A stretch of 22,155 nt of DNA from JAJISK01 sp046759865 (GCA_046759865.1 JBHIDB010000013.1:1-22155); one strand, 5' to 3'. Shown: positions 1 to 7,338, counted from the stretch's first letter. Made by a program: numbers and translations. Notes: a model not told the origin generated them from the letters alone.

Positions 1-2
1 AC

Positions 3-452
3 GCCGACGACGTGCAATCCATGGTCCACCGGCTGGAGAACGACCCCATCAACCTACCTCGGGCCCTCGTGGCCGCCCTGGACATCGTGCTCCTCCAGGG
101 GCAAGTCAAGGTGGGAACGGAGATGACGCGACGCGTGAAGTCCCTGACGGAGGTCATCGGGGTGGACCCGGAGTCGGACGAGCTCATCACGAACTCCGCC
201 TACACCTGGAACCCGGCCGAGGATTCCTTCTCGTTCAGCGGCCACAGTTACGTGTACGAGAAGATCCAGACGGCCCGCAACTGGACCCCGAAGCGGATGG
301 AGCAGGAGGTCAAGAGGAGGCTGGAGCTCTTCCAATACATGGAGCGGACGGGGGTCAAGAACTACCGGGACGTCGCCCGGATCGCATCCGCCTACTTCAA
401 GGATCCCGAAGAGATGATGGGCATCGTTCGAGCGGACGTCGGTGGGGAATAG
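3..452 (+). CDS. C-terminal part of a GspE/FlaI-type archaeal secretion ATPase (5' end outside window)
   Basis: The reading frame is open to the left edge, so the N-terminal ATPase core is missing and only about 149 residues remain. The visible part matches the C-terminal region of archaeal FlaI/GspE (type II/IV secretion, VirB11-like) ATPases. It contains an IHRL-like stretch (MVHRLENDPINLPRALVAAL), a long segment around RRVKSLTEVIGVDP, and the characteristic YTWNPAEDSFSFSGHSYV block, followed by a helical tail ending in a NYRDVARIASAYF-like segment. Such ATPases power assembly of archaella, adhesive pili or other type IV pilus-like machines from the cytoplasmic side of the membrane. No FlaJ/TadC-like membrane platform gene follows, so any partner must lie upstream, outside the window. 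The GTG at position 12 is probably internal. The family is seen directly; the exact machine is not decidable here. Confidence 0.85.
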   Translation, partial: ADDVQSMVHRLENDPINLPRALVAALDIVLLQGQVKVGTEMTRRVKSLTEVIGVDPESDELITNSAYTWNPAEDSFSFSGHSYVYEKIQTARNWTPKRMEQEVKRRLELFQYMERTGVKNYRDVARIASAYFKDPEEMMGIVRADVGGE

Positions 453-487
453 TCGTTCTTTGGTCCACGAGAATCGAGGACTCGCGT

Positions 488-517
488 CCTTGGCCACAGC
501 TATAGCCACAACCAAGG
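488..517. repeat. CCTTGG...CCAAGG dyad enclosing repeat copy 1
   Basis: CCTTGG (488-493) and CCAAGG (512-517) are perfect 6-bp inverted arms around an 18-nt interior. That interior carries most of GGCCACAGCTATAGCCA. The dyad starts 35 nt after the ATPase stop codon, so it could be a transcript-end hairpin or a protein-binding site. There is no T-run typical of archaeal terminators. Confidence 0.4.
492..508. repeat. 17-nt near-palindromic direct repeat, copy 1
   Basis: The sequence GGCCACAGCTATAGCCA matches the copy at 1097-1113 at 16 of 17 positions in the same orientation. The core GGC..AGCT..GCC is nearly self-complementary. The two copies bracket the small Cas2-like gene, about 605 bp apart. 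Confidence 0.6.
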
Positions 518-667
518 CGTGAAAGCGCTGGTTGGCAAATGTGACCTTGCCACTCCCGGATTGGGTCGCGAGCATCCCTTGGGAACGTCTAAGTCGGTGC
601 ATCCTGTTGGATTCTCGCTTGGCAAGGGCTCTGGTCAACGGAAGGTTGAACACGAGAGCGTGTTGGC

Positions 668-988
668 CTAACCCCTCGCATAGAGGTCCCACCACCGATG
701 GCGCACGCCCAGATCGCGGAGCTTAACGATGAGGCGGGAGGCCAACTCAGGTGGAAGCATGTACACGGACTGCCCCATGCGGAAGCCCCCTTCGTGCAGA
801 AGACCAGGATACCGGTAGATCTTAGTGGACTCCTTCGACTTCCTCCTCTCGACGCGACCGTGTAGAAACCGGTGAAGTTTCCACCGCTTCCCAGGTTCCC
901 CCTCGGGGATGTCGAAGTGCACAACCGTCGTCTCCTCAAGCCCAAGTTTCTCCAGATACCGTGTCCTCTTCTTCCCTGTGGATTGCAT
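668..988 (-). CDS. Small Cas2/PaaX-fold-like protein (orphan, no CRISPR array)
   Basis: This 106-residue basic protein starts at the ATG at 988. It has a beta-strand followed by an Asp-containing motif, TVVHFDIPEG (about residues 21-30, Asp26), then a helix rich in basic residues (KRWKLHRFLHG). A second strand block, GFRMGQSVYMLPPE (68-81), precedes a helix and a final strand. This order is that of the Cas2 / PaaX C-terminal ferredoxin-like fold, where the first strand carries the Asp and the second carries the QxSVYxxP-type motif. About 24 residues (45-68) separate helix 1 from strand 2, which looks like an insertion. No cas1, other cas gene or CRISPR array is visible, so adaptation is not supported. 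A regulator, an RNA-binding protein or a VapD/Cas2-like nuclease are all possible. There is no clear Shine-Dalgarno. A perfect inverted repeat sits immediately upstream. Fold assignment is moderate, function unknown. Confidence 0.6.
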   Translation of the reverse strand: MQSTGKKRTRYLEKLGLEETTVVHFDIPEGEPGKRWKLHRFLHGRVERRKSKESTKIYRYPGLLHEGGFRMGQSVYMLPPELASRLIVKLRDLGVRHRWWDLYARG

Positions 989-990
989 GA

Positions 991-1010
991 TTGGCCATTT
1001 CCATGGCCAA
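991..1010. promoter_or_regulatory. Perfect 8-4-8 inverted repeat next to the Cas2-like start (possible operator)
   Basis: TTGGCCAT (991-998), spacer TTCC, ATGGCCAA (1003-1010) form a perfect dyad beginning 3 nt upstream of the ATG at 988. It lies between a weak TATA-like sequence and the start codon, which is where an archaeal repressor would block transcription initiation. The operator role is inferred from position and symmetry only. Confidence 0.5.
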
Positions 1011-1096
1011 CTTAGGAGCTTCCCTGGGGGGTGAGTGAAAGTGAATGTGCTTCTGGATGCGCCTGTCCCCGCTTCGCCATAACCACGGGAGTATAG

Positions 1097-1113
1097 GCCA
1101 TAGCTATAGCCAA
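1097..1113. repeat. 17-nt near-palindromic direct repeat, copy 2
   Basis: GGCCATAGCTATAGCCA differs from the copy at 492-508 at one position. It is close to a full palindrome (GGC-ATAGCTAT-GCC). It lies between the large secreted-protein gene and the Cas2-like gene. Confidence 0.6.
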
Positions 1114-1167
1114 AGACCCAAAGCTTCAGGCAGCCATCCGGGGGAGGTCCCTCACTCGAAGCCCCTC

Positions 1168-4100
1168 CTACTTCTTCGTCTTCCGTTTGGCGAAGGGCTT
1201 CTTTACGATTTTCTTCAGGACCGCCCTCTTCTTGGACGGCGGGGGCGGAACGCCTCCTGCCGGAGGCTCGGAGGGGGCCCCGGGAAGGGTCGGGCCTCCA
1301 CCCGAGGGGCCTCCTGGCCCGGGTGGCGGGGCTCCAGGCGGGGTGGCCTCGCCGGACATGGGAGTCCCGCAGCGGTGGCAGATCTTGGCCGTGAGGGAGT
1401 TGAGGCTGTTGCAGCGCGGACAGGGCTTCGAGCCCATCTTCCGCATCTCCTCTTCCTCCTTGAGCCACTGGTCGAACGTCACGTAGGTCGGCTGCCGACG
1501 CCACCACTCCTGGAACTCCTTCTCCGAGGGCTGATGCGCGAGGGCGCGGGCCGCCACGCCCCTGTACTTGTTGACGACGCGCTCATACTGCGACCGCAGC
1601 CGGTCCTTGACGTCGATGGCCTTGGCCTTGCCCGTGGTGAACTCGACCCCACACTCGGGGCACTTCTTCACATCCGCCGGGATCCAGGCGTGGCAACTGC
1701 TGCACTTCGCCATCTCGTGTTCGAACTCGGTTCCACACTTGGGACACACGTCGCTCGATTCGGGGATGAAGGCGCCACACTCGCCGCACTCCACGAGGCG
1801 TCCCAGCCCGAAGGAGCGCATGTAGGCGCCCACCCCGAAGACCACGAGGAGGAAGGCCCCGACGGCCGCCAGGACCATCCAGAGAGGCAGGTTGATGAAG
1901 GGAACCCGGATCTCGTACCAGGGCACGTCCTCCGCCACGCTGATGCGGACCGAGGCCGGACTGATGGAGCCCGTCTCCGCGAACCCGGCGATGGTCCACT
2001 GGCCCGCCGGCCCGTTCTCGTCGATCGTGAGGCCTACGACGAACTCCCCCGCTTGGTCTGTAAAGACGACGTTGGAGTCCCATACGCCCGCCTCCTGATC
2101 GCGAAGGACCAGGGTCACCTGCATGCTGGGGATGGGCGCGCCGCCGGGCGTCGTCACGAGGCCGCTCACGAAGATCTGGTCGCCCTGGTTGTAGGCCTGG
2201 CCGTCCGTGGGGAAGGTGAAGAAGATCGAGCCCTCGGGCGGGACGATCTGCAACAGGATTTCCAGACGGTTGTTGTCCTCGCTCGTCTCGGGGATCACCC
2301 CATTGGCGTCCACAAAGATGAAGAGGGAGAAGTTGCCCGCGGTCGGGCGCGCGCTGGCCTCGACGGCGATCGTCGCGTTCGTACCCCCCGCGATCGATAC
2401 GTCTTCGGCGGCACCGATCTCGTTCTCGGTCGCGATCGAACCCAGGTAGAGGCCCACCTTGAAACTGACGGCGGCGGTGTTTCCGAGGTTGTGGATGACG
2501 ACATTCACGGTGAAGGGCCGACCCTGCACCGCGACGACGTCGGGGTTCTCTGCGGCCCGGAGTTCGAGGTCGGGCGGCGTCTGAACGTTCACGACCAGGC
2601 TCACGACGTTGTTCCGGAAGTCCCAGTCCGTGCTCTGGACGGTGTCGTTCCGGCTCAAGACGCGGACCGTGACGCTGTGGGGTCCCGCAAAGGCGGGCGT
2701 CCAGTTGAGGGAAATGATCCGTGAACCGCCCCACGGGACGTTCGCCTCGGCGGAGTCCGCCAGCGCGAGGTTGTCAAGAATCTCCACCGTGGCGGGGACG
2801 GCATCGGCCATCCCTATGTTGTGCACGTCCACCTGGACCTCTACGGGCCCCCCCTCGACGGGCACGCGGGTGAAGACCACGTCGGCGAGCCCGATGCTCA
2901 GGTCGGGCCAGTTCCAGTACACGAGGTCCGCCGTCTGGCTGGCATCCATGGACACGGAAACGTTCGCCTCCGCGTAGAAGGTCACGTTGTCTCGGACGAT
3001 GGAACCGTTGGCCTGGTAGGTGGAGTTCGCCCAGCCTTGGGACGCGAGGCGTTCATGGGCGAGGGCCCGATAGAGGATGGTCCCAGAGGGGGATTCGATG
3101 TGGGTGGGCGTATAGGTCCCAAAGTACAGGTCGTCCGGACCGGGGGCGGGGATCGCGACGAACCCGAGGGTCCCCGGATCGAGCCGGCGAAGGGTAATGT
3201 TCGCATCGGTCACGGGATTCCCGATAGGGTCGACGGCTTTCGCGGTGAGCCACCAGTGGAAGCCGACCTTCGCGCTGGCGAAGATCCGATTGTCCCACCA
3301 GTTGGGGGCGTCCACGAAGGTCACGTCGGTAAGCTGGGCGTACTGGGTCCCAGTGAAGACGACGCTCGGTCCCAGGCTGGGGTCGAAGGTGGCGTTGCGG
3401 ATGTCGAGATCCAAGGTGTCGGTGTTGCCGTCGTCCGTGAGCAGGGAGAGACTAACGTCCTCGGCGAAGGTGGGATCCCAGAGCCGGGAGGTCCCGCTCG
3501 TATCGAAGGTGAGGTCGCTGTCGCTGAGGGTGATGTTGCGGAGGGCCACGCTGGCCCCCCGGGCCTCCACGTTCCCTGCGAGCGTGCCATCCCGGAGGTC
3601 GATAACGGAGGATCCTTCGCTGTAGATGAGGCCCCGCGTTGTGGGGGCGTTGAGTTGGATCTCGGTCCCCTCTGTGACGAGTTGTCCGCTGTTCTGCAGG
3701 AACACCGTGAGCTGGTAGTTGCTTCGGAGGGCGCCGTTCCGGATGGTGAGCTGCCCCTCCTGCTCGATGATCAGATAGTGCCGTCCGGCGGAGGCACCGT
3801 ACTGGAGGATCGTGAGGGTGGCCCCGTCGAGGATGACGGGCGCGGTCACCCGCACGTTCCCGTCCACCATCACGTCGAAGTCGACGGTCCGGGGCGCATC
3901 CCAGAGGTACGTGTTGTCCGGAGAGGGCCACAGCAGATCCGTCAGGTTGCCCGTCAGCGCAATGGAGTTGTCCACCTCGGCGATGGCCGGATAGGCGGAG
4001 AAGGCGATGTCGAAGGTGGCCATGGAGCCCATGTGACTCCCCTCGATCCGGTAGTTCCCGTCGAACACGGAGTTCGGCACAGTCGGATCGAACACCGTCT

Positions 4101-5205
4101 CGTCAATCCACTCGGTGAGCAACGGGATGCGAGCCTGGCCGAAGAAGTCGGTCCTATTGAAGTTCCCCGCGGTCTTCCCCAGGTAGTTGAGGAGCGTGAC
4201 GCTGGGGACGTTGCCGTTCCCGTTGTCCGGGTAGTAGGCCAGGGTTCCCATGGGAAGGACGCGGGACTCGATGGCCGCCCCTTCGATGGCGCTGCCGAAC
4301 CGGTCCAACACCATCGCGTCCAACCAGCGGTGGATGTAAAAGGCGGAACTCGACCCCAACGGCACCAGGGCGGGGATCCACGCGCTCACATTCGCCGTGA
4401 TCGATTGGATGAGGTTGGGGGTCATGTTGTACAGGTAGACGTTCGAGCTTCCACCCGCCTCGATGACGTTGTGGAGTTGGGTGTCGTTAAGGAAGTCTAC
4501 CGCGACGTAGGTATCGATGATCGTGAGGGAGGCCGACCCCGTCGTCGTGATGTTATAGCGGGGATCGGGACCCGGCGAGACGGGGTTCTCATAGAGGCGA
4601 TCCACCACGGACTGGGCGATGACGACCTGCGAGGACCCGCCGAAGCTCATAACGGGCGCATCGTCGTTGTCGTCAGGGTCCAGGGTAAACGCCGAAATCT
4701 CCCCGGGAGTGAATCCGGTGATGGTCGAGTCTCGCACGTCCATCGCCGCCGTGCCGGAGAGGGTGAGGGTTCCGGGGTGCTTGATCATCGCCCCGTTCCG
4801 AAGGGTCAGGAGGCCATCGACGACGATATCCAGCTTCAGGTAGTCCGACAACTGGTTCGGCTCCGTGGAGAGGAGGCTGTTGTCCAAGACCAGCTCGCCA
4901 TCGCCGCTCCCTCCAGTCTCGATGGTGAGCGTGTAGATGTGGAGGCTGTCCTCCAAGAAGATGAGGCCCCCGTTCCGGATCTCCAGGAGGGCCCCCGACG
5001 TGATGGTCACATCGCCGTCGACCTTGAAGGTGATGCCGTCGAAGACGTTGTCCACGCCGGATACGGTCCAATCCCCGTTAACCACGACAATGGTTGCGGC
5101 CGCGGGCGGGGTCGCAAGGAAGACGACGAAGGGGGCGACCAGGAGGCCTGCGATAATCAGGATAACGAGCGCTCTCGAGGCAAGTTGGCTCTTTTTGAGT
5201 CCCAT
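1168..5205 (-). CDS. Giant secreted/membrane-anchored surface protein with CARDB-like repeats and cytoplasmic zinc ribbons
   Basis: This 1345-residue protein has an N-terminal basic, hydrophobic signal segment (about residues 7-38) ending near PPAAA. A beta-rich region follows with repeated short strands (DGDVTITSGALLEIRNGG type), suggesting a beta-helix-like ectodomain. Two CARDB/Ig-like modules follow (about 765-870 and 875-985, with the hallmark VDVHNIG and VVIHNLGN segments), then a further Ig-like module (about 985-1090). One membrane helix lies at about 1107-1129. The cytoplasmic tail has three CxxC...CxxC zinc ribbons: C1140/C1143/C1154/C1157, C1168/C1171/C1182/C1185 and C1262/C1265/C1276/C1279. 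It ends in a Pro/Gly-rich linker and a Lys/Arg-rich tail. The ATG at 5205 fits the signal peptide. A large surface domain is thus joined through one helix to a zinc-binding interior domain, suggesting adhesion, envelope anchoring or signalling. The specific role is unknown. Confidence 0.88.
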   Translation of the reverse strand: MGLKKSQLASRALVILIIAGLLVAPFVVFLATPPAAATIVVVNGDWTVSGVDNVFDGITFKVDGDVTITSGALLEIRNGGLIFLEDSLHIYTLTIETGGSGDGELVLDNSLLSTEPNQLSDYLKLDIVVDGLLTLRNGAMIKHPGTLTLSGTAAMDVRDSTITGFTPGEISAFTLDPDDNDDAPVMSFGGSSQVVIAQSVVDRLYENPVSPGPDPRYNITTTGSASLTIIDTYVAVDFLNDTQLHNVIEAGGSSNVYLYNMTPNLIQSITANVSAWIPALVPLGSSSAFYIHRWLDAMVLDRFGSAIEGAAIESRVLPMGTLAYYPDNGNGNVPSVTLLNYLGKTAGNFNRTDFFGQARIPLLTEWIDETVFDPTVPNSVFDGNYRIEGSHMGSMATFDIAFSAYPAIAEVDNSIALTGNLTDLLWPSPDNTYLWDAPRTVDFDVMVDGNVRVTAPVILDGATLTILQYGASAGRHYLIIEQEGQLTIRNGALRSNYQLTVFLQNSGQLVTEGTEIQLNAPTTRGLIYSEGSSVIDLRDGTLAGNVEARGASVALRNITLSDSDLTFDTSGTSRLWDPTFAEDVSLSLLTDDGNTDTLDLDIRNATFDPSLGPSVVFTGTQYAQLTDVTFVDAPNWWDNRIFASAKVGFHWWLTAKAVDPIGNPVTDANITLRRLDPGTLGFVAIPAPGPDDLYFGTYTPTHIESPSGTILYRALAHERLASQGWANSTYQANGSIVRDNVTFYAEANVSVSMDASQTADLVYWNWPDLSIGLADVVFTRVPVEGGPVEVQVDVHNIGMADAVPATVEILDNLALADSAEANVPWGGSRIISLNWTPAFAGPHSVTVRVLSRNDTVQSTDWDFRNNVVSLVVNVQTPPDLELRAAENPDVVAVQGRPFTVNVVIHNLGNTAAVSFKVGLYLGSIATENEIGAAEDVSIAGGTNATIAVEASARPTAGNFSLFIFVDANGVIPETSEDNNRLEILLQIVPPEGSIFFTFPTDGQAYNQGDQIFVSGLVTTPGGAPIPSMQVTLVLRDQEAGVWDSNVVFTDQAGEFVVGLTIDENGPAGQWTIAGFAETGSISPASVRISVAEDVPWYEIRVPFINLPLWMVLAAVGAFLLVVFGVGAYMRSFGLGRLVECGECGAFIPESSDVCPKCGTEFEHEMAKCSSCHAWIPADVKKCPECGVEFTTGKAKAIDVKDRLRSQYERVVNKYRGVAARALAHQPSEKEFQEWWRRQPTYVTFDQWLKEEEEMRKMGSKPCPRCNSLNSLTAKICHRCGTPMSGEATPPGAPPPGPGGPSGGGPTLPGAPSEPPAGGVPPPPSKKRAVLKKIVKKPFAKRKTKK

Positions 5206-5296
5206 TGAGAACTACCCCCAACCGTCGCCCTTTGGGGCCAAAATCCTTGTCTGGCAACCCCTATCCAGCATGGGTGCCGGTTGTTGCCGGGGGACC

Positions 5297-5305
5297 GTAT
5301 TTATA
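5297..5305 (-). promoter_or_regulatory. TATA box of the giant surface protein gene
   Basis: On the minus strand this reads TATAAATAC, preceded by a purine-rich AAAGAACG that could serve as BRE. It lies about 92 nt upstream of the start, implying a leader of roughly 65 nt and a promoter separate from the upstream coiled-coil gene. Confidence 0.6.
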
Positions 5306-5350
5306 CGTTCTTTGCCGATTCTCAAGCGGCATAATTAGGAGGCGCCAGGC

Positions 5351-6481
5351 TCACTTCCGCTTGCGGACCTTCTTCTTCCGCATTTTCCCCTTCTTGCCGC
5401 TCTTTTCCGCGACGATAGGTTGGCCGCACGCGTAACACATCACGGCGTCGGCGCTGATCATCGTCTTGCAGGCCGGACAGGGGATCTCGGCCTCTCCCTC
5501 GCCCCCTTCCTTCAGCTGATACCCGCAGGCGTAACAGATGGCGGCGTCGCTGGAAATGAGGGTCTGACAGCCCGGACACATGATCTCTCCGTCGGCCGGC
5601 TGAGCCGGTGCCTCCCCTTCGGCCGGCGTCTCCGAGGAAGTAGCTTCGGCCTCTGCCGGAGGGGCCTCCGCTTCGGCCGGTGCCGGGGCCTCCTGGGCGG
5701 GTGCCTCGGCGACCGGTGCCTCCCCGGCTGCGCCCTCTTGCGCGGGTTCTCCCGGAGGGGGCATCCCTCCAGGTGCCGAGGCGGAGGATGGTTCCGACGC
5801 GGGCTCCGGTTCTGGGGGAGGCGGTCGGTATTGCTCGGGAAGTTCGCCCTTGGCAAGGAGACTCCCCTCCAGCTCCCGGAGACGGCTTGCCTCCTGGGCC
5901 AGCCGCTCACGTTCGCCGGTGATGAAATCGCGTTCCCTCGCCATTTCCTCCTCGTACTGAGCGAGCCGCTGAGTCTTGGTGCCGAAGTCCTGCACGGCCT
6001 TCTCGAGGGAGGTCTGAATCGTGCCGAGCTCCTTCTCCTTGTTGGCCGCGGACTTCGTGATGGCGCCGAGCTCCTTGCTCTCCTCCGCCAGGTTCTTCTC
6101 CTTGGTGGCGACCTCCCCCTCCCGGGCGAGAAGCTTCTCATGGCGGGCGTCGACCTGTTGCTCGCGGCCGCCGATCTCCGCCATGGCCTTGTCGTGGGCC
6201 TTCTTTGTCTTCAGGAATTCCTGATGGTCCTTGGCGAACTCGGCCTCGCGACGTGACAGTTCCGCCTCCCGGGCCTCAATGCCTTTCTGCAGCGTCTCGA
6301 AGTTGGCCTTCTCCCGGGCGACTTCCTCCGCCCCTCGCTGGATCTCGGCCCCCTTAGCGTTGAGCTCGTCACGCTCCTTCGCCATCTCAGCCTTCTGCTC
6401 GGCGGCGGCCGATTCCTTCTGCTTCAGGTCGGCGACCTTGCCCTGAATCAGGTCCCAAACGTCTCCTTGCTCGTCTGCCAC
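5351..6481 (-). CDS. Coiled-coil protein with two C-terminal zinc ribbons and a Lys/Arg-rich tail
   Basis: This 376-residue protein starts with GTG at 6481. The start is supported by a Shine-Dalgarno-like GGTGA on the minus strand (6486-6490), 4 nt away. Residues about 10-230 are an uninterrupted Glu/Lys/Ala-rich heptad-like coiled coil. A low-complexity Ala/Pro/Glu linker (about 232-297) follows, then two zinc ribbons, C302/C305/C316/C319 and C335/C338/C349/C352. Each has the same spacing and a CYACG second half, consistent with an internal duplication. The C-terminus is a Lys/Arg block (KKGKMRKKKVRKRK), a candidate nucleic-acid or acidic-surface contact. There is no signal peptide or membrane helix, so it is cytoplasmic. 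It lies 95 nt downstream of a KaiC-like ATPase gene and upstream of the giant surface protein, whose inner tail is also zinc-ribbon plus basic. The function is unknown; a scaffold role is inferred. Confidence 0.85.
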   Translation of the reverse strand: MADEQGDVWDLIQGKVADLKQKESAAAEQKAEMAKERDELNAKGAEIQRGAEEVAREKANFETLQKGIEAREAELSRREAEFAKDHQEFLKTKKAHDKAMAEIGGREQQVDARHEKLLAREGEVATKEKNLAEESKELGAITKSAANKEKELGTIQTSLEKAVQDFGTKTQRLAQYEEEMARERDFITGERERLAQEASRLRELEGSLLAKGELPEQYRPPPPEPEPASEPSSASAPGGMPPPGEPAQEGAAGEAPVAEAPAQEAPAPAEAEAPPAEAEATSSETPAEGEAPAQPADGEIMCPGCQTLISSDAAICYACGYQLKEGGEGEAEIPCPACKTMISADAVMCYACGQPIVAEKSGKKGKMRKKKVRKRK

Positions 6482-6520
6482 GGAGTCACCTTCCTTGGCG
6501 GTCCCACGGTCGCCCCAAGA

Positions 6521-6530
6521 CGGTTAAGAA
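6521..6530 (-). promoter_or_regulatory. TTCTTAACCG promoter element of the coiled-coil/zinc-ribbon gene
   Basis: On the minus strand the decamer TTCTTAACCG lies 40 nt before the GTG start at 6481. The same decamer occurs at 7583-7592 on the plus strand at the identical distance from the start of another zinc-ribbon gene. It probably contains the TATA box. Confidence 0.55.
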
Positions 6531-6536
6531 CGTTTG

Positions 6537-6553
6537 CCCCTCAATCTCAGGGG
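6537..6553. terminator. Short 5-7-5 hairpin between the KaiC-like and coiled-coil genes
   Basis: CCCCT (6537-6541) and AGGGG (6549-6553) form inverted arms just downstream of the KaiC-like stop codon. It could mark a transcript end or attenuation site. There is no strong T-run, so the terminator call is weak. Confidence 0.25.
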
Positions 6554-6576
6554 TGAGAAAACATGGTGGGCGGAGC

Positions 6577-7290
6577 CTAGAGCTCCGAGGTCTCCAACAA
6601 GGGGCCGAGGATCGAGAGGCCGCCGGTGCCTACTTCCAAGAGGTGTTTCTCGACGCTGTGACGCGCGGCTCGCATCTTCTCGACCTGTACGTAGCGGACC
6701 AGCTTGCCCTTGATCCGGTCCAACCCGAGGTTGACGATGCCGTCCACCAGGAACCCCTCGTTCCCCAGGAGTTGGCTCTCCCCCCCGATGGACCGCTCCA
6801 TGATGATGAGGGAGAGGAGATCCTGTTCTCGGAGGAGCCTGAAGAAGTAAAACATCCGTTTCCGCATGTGGTCCGTGTCGGCCATGAGGCTGTAGAGGGC
6901 ACCCAAGGAGTCTAGAGAGAAGAGGGCGAAATTCTTGCCGTGGACCTTCCGGTAATGGGCGATCATCTTCTCCAAGAATTGAAGGTAGTCGGCTTGGTCC
7001 CCCTCCTCCATCACCTTGTCGATATCCCGGAGGTCCGTGAAGTCGGAGATCTGCATGTTGAGGGAGATGTCCACCCCTAGGCTCTCCATGTTCCTCAGGT
7101 GGGAGGCGACCGTCTCTTCCAGTGTCGTGTAGAGCCCGAACTCCCCCGTCTGCTTCAGGTATCGGGACATGGTGGCGTAGCAGAACGTGGACTTCAAGGC
7201 GCCCGCAGGCCCCGTGACGAGGATCACCTTCGGCGGTTCGATTTCCGTTTGGAAAACCCGGTCCAGGCCAGGGAGGGACTTCCGAAACAT
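6577..7290 (-). CDS. Single-domain KaiC-like RecA-superfamily ATPase with altered Walker A
   Basis: This 237-residue protein starts at the ATG at 7290. It has one RecA fold: Walker A GPAGALKST (residues 27-35), a KaiC-type paired catalytic glutamate E58-E59 in LYTTLEETVASHL, and Walker B ending at D127 in FSLDSLGALY. A helix-rich C-terminal half follows. It is about the length of archaeal FlaH/GvpD/KaiC-like COG0467 proteins, which switch or assemble through ATP-driven oligomerisation. In the usual GxxxxGK[ST] loop, the Gly just before Lys33 is Leu32. It is first of three minus-strand genes, with its own TATA box. It has a second paralogue-like gene at 12765. ATP binding is likely; partner and target are unknown. 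FlaH is less likely because no archaellum genes are nearby. Confidence 0.85.
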   Translation of the reverse strand: MFRKSLPGLDRVFQTEIEPPKVILVTGPAGALKSTFCYATMSRYLKQTGEFGLYTTLEETVASHLRNMESLGVDISLNMQISDFTDLRDIDKVMEEGDQADYLQFLEKMIAHYRKVHGKNFALFSLDSLGALYSLMADTDHMRKRMFYFFRLLREQDLLSLIIMERSIGGESQLLGNEGFLVDGIVNLGLDRIKGKLVRYVQVEKMRAARHSVEKHLLEVGTGGLSILGPLLETSEL

Positions 7291-7330
7291 GGGGCCACGC
7301 TACGCTTTCCCGGGCCTTCCGTCGGGCGCG

Positions 7331-7338
7331 ATATAACC
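7331..7338 (-). promoter_or_regulatory. TATA box of the KaiC-like gene
   Basis: On the minus strand this reads GGTTATAT, about 41 nt before the ATG at 7290. This predicts a short leader of about 15 nt. Direct-repeat copy 1 begins 29 nt upstream of it. Confidence 0.55.

Larger units (their letters stand above)
453..667. other. Intergenic stretch with small dyads, no gene seen
   Basis: This stretch lies between the secretion ATPase stop and the stop of the minus-strand Cas2-like gene. It holds a short GGAC/GTCC hairpin (478-489) and a CCTTGG/CCAAGG dyad (488-517) enclosing one copy of a near-palindromic 17-nt repeat. No coding frame here shows family features, and no tRNA-like arm pattern was found. 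By eye it is less GC-rich than the flanking genes. Confidence 0.5.
989..1167. other. Upstream region of the Cas2-like gene
   Basis: This 179-bp stretch between two minus-strand genes contains an 8-4-8 inverted repeat next to the Cas2-like start and the second 17-nt repeat copy (1097-1113). A weak TATA-like CCTAAGTT (minus strand, around 1010-1018) lies about 25 nt before the start codon. No additional gene was recognised. Confidence 0.4.

Noticed and set aside
668..988. CRISPR-Cas locus
   Set aside because: The Cas2-like fold alone is insufficient: no direct-repeat/spacer array, no cas1 and no effector gene is seen in the window.
668..1507. Extended 279-residue version of the Cas2-like protein
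   Set aside because: The extra N-terminal part overlaps the 3' end of the giant surface gene in another frame and is non-protein-like. The GYSYG-like residues arise from the 17-nt repeat. The ATG at 988 fits the fold.
1045..2724. Long plus-strand open frame antisense to the giant surface protein
   Set aside because: Repetitive Arg/Gly/Asp/His-rich translation with no domain features; it is a GC-bias shadow of the minus-strand gene, whose signal peptide, CARDB-like modules and zinc ribbons are clear.
2821..5208. 795-codon plus-strand open frame antisense to the same gene
   Set aside because: Composition is dominated by Gly/Val/Asp/Arg/His without hydrophobic periodicity; shadow of the minus-strand gene.
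5420..6256. Plus-strand frame opposite the coiled-coil/zinc-ribbon gene
   Set aside because: Gly/Leu/Arg-rich shadow; the minus-strand frame has the paired zinc ribbons and a Shine-Dalgarno.
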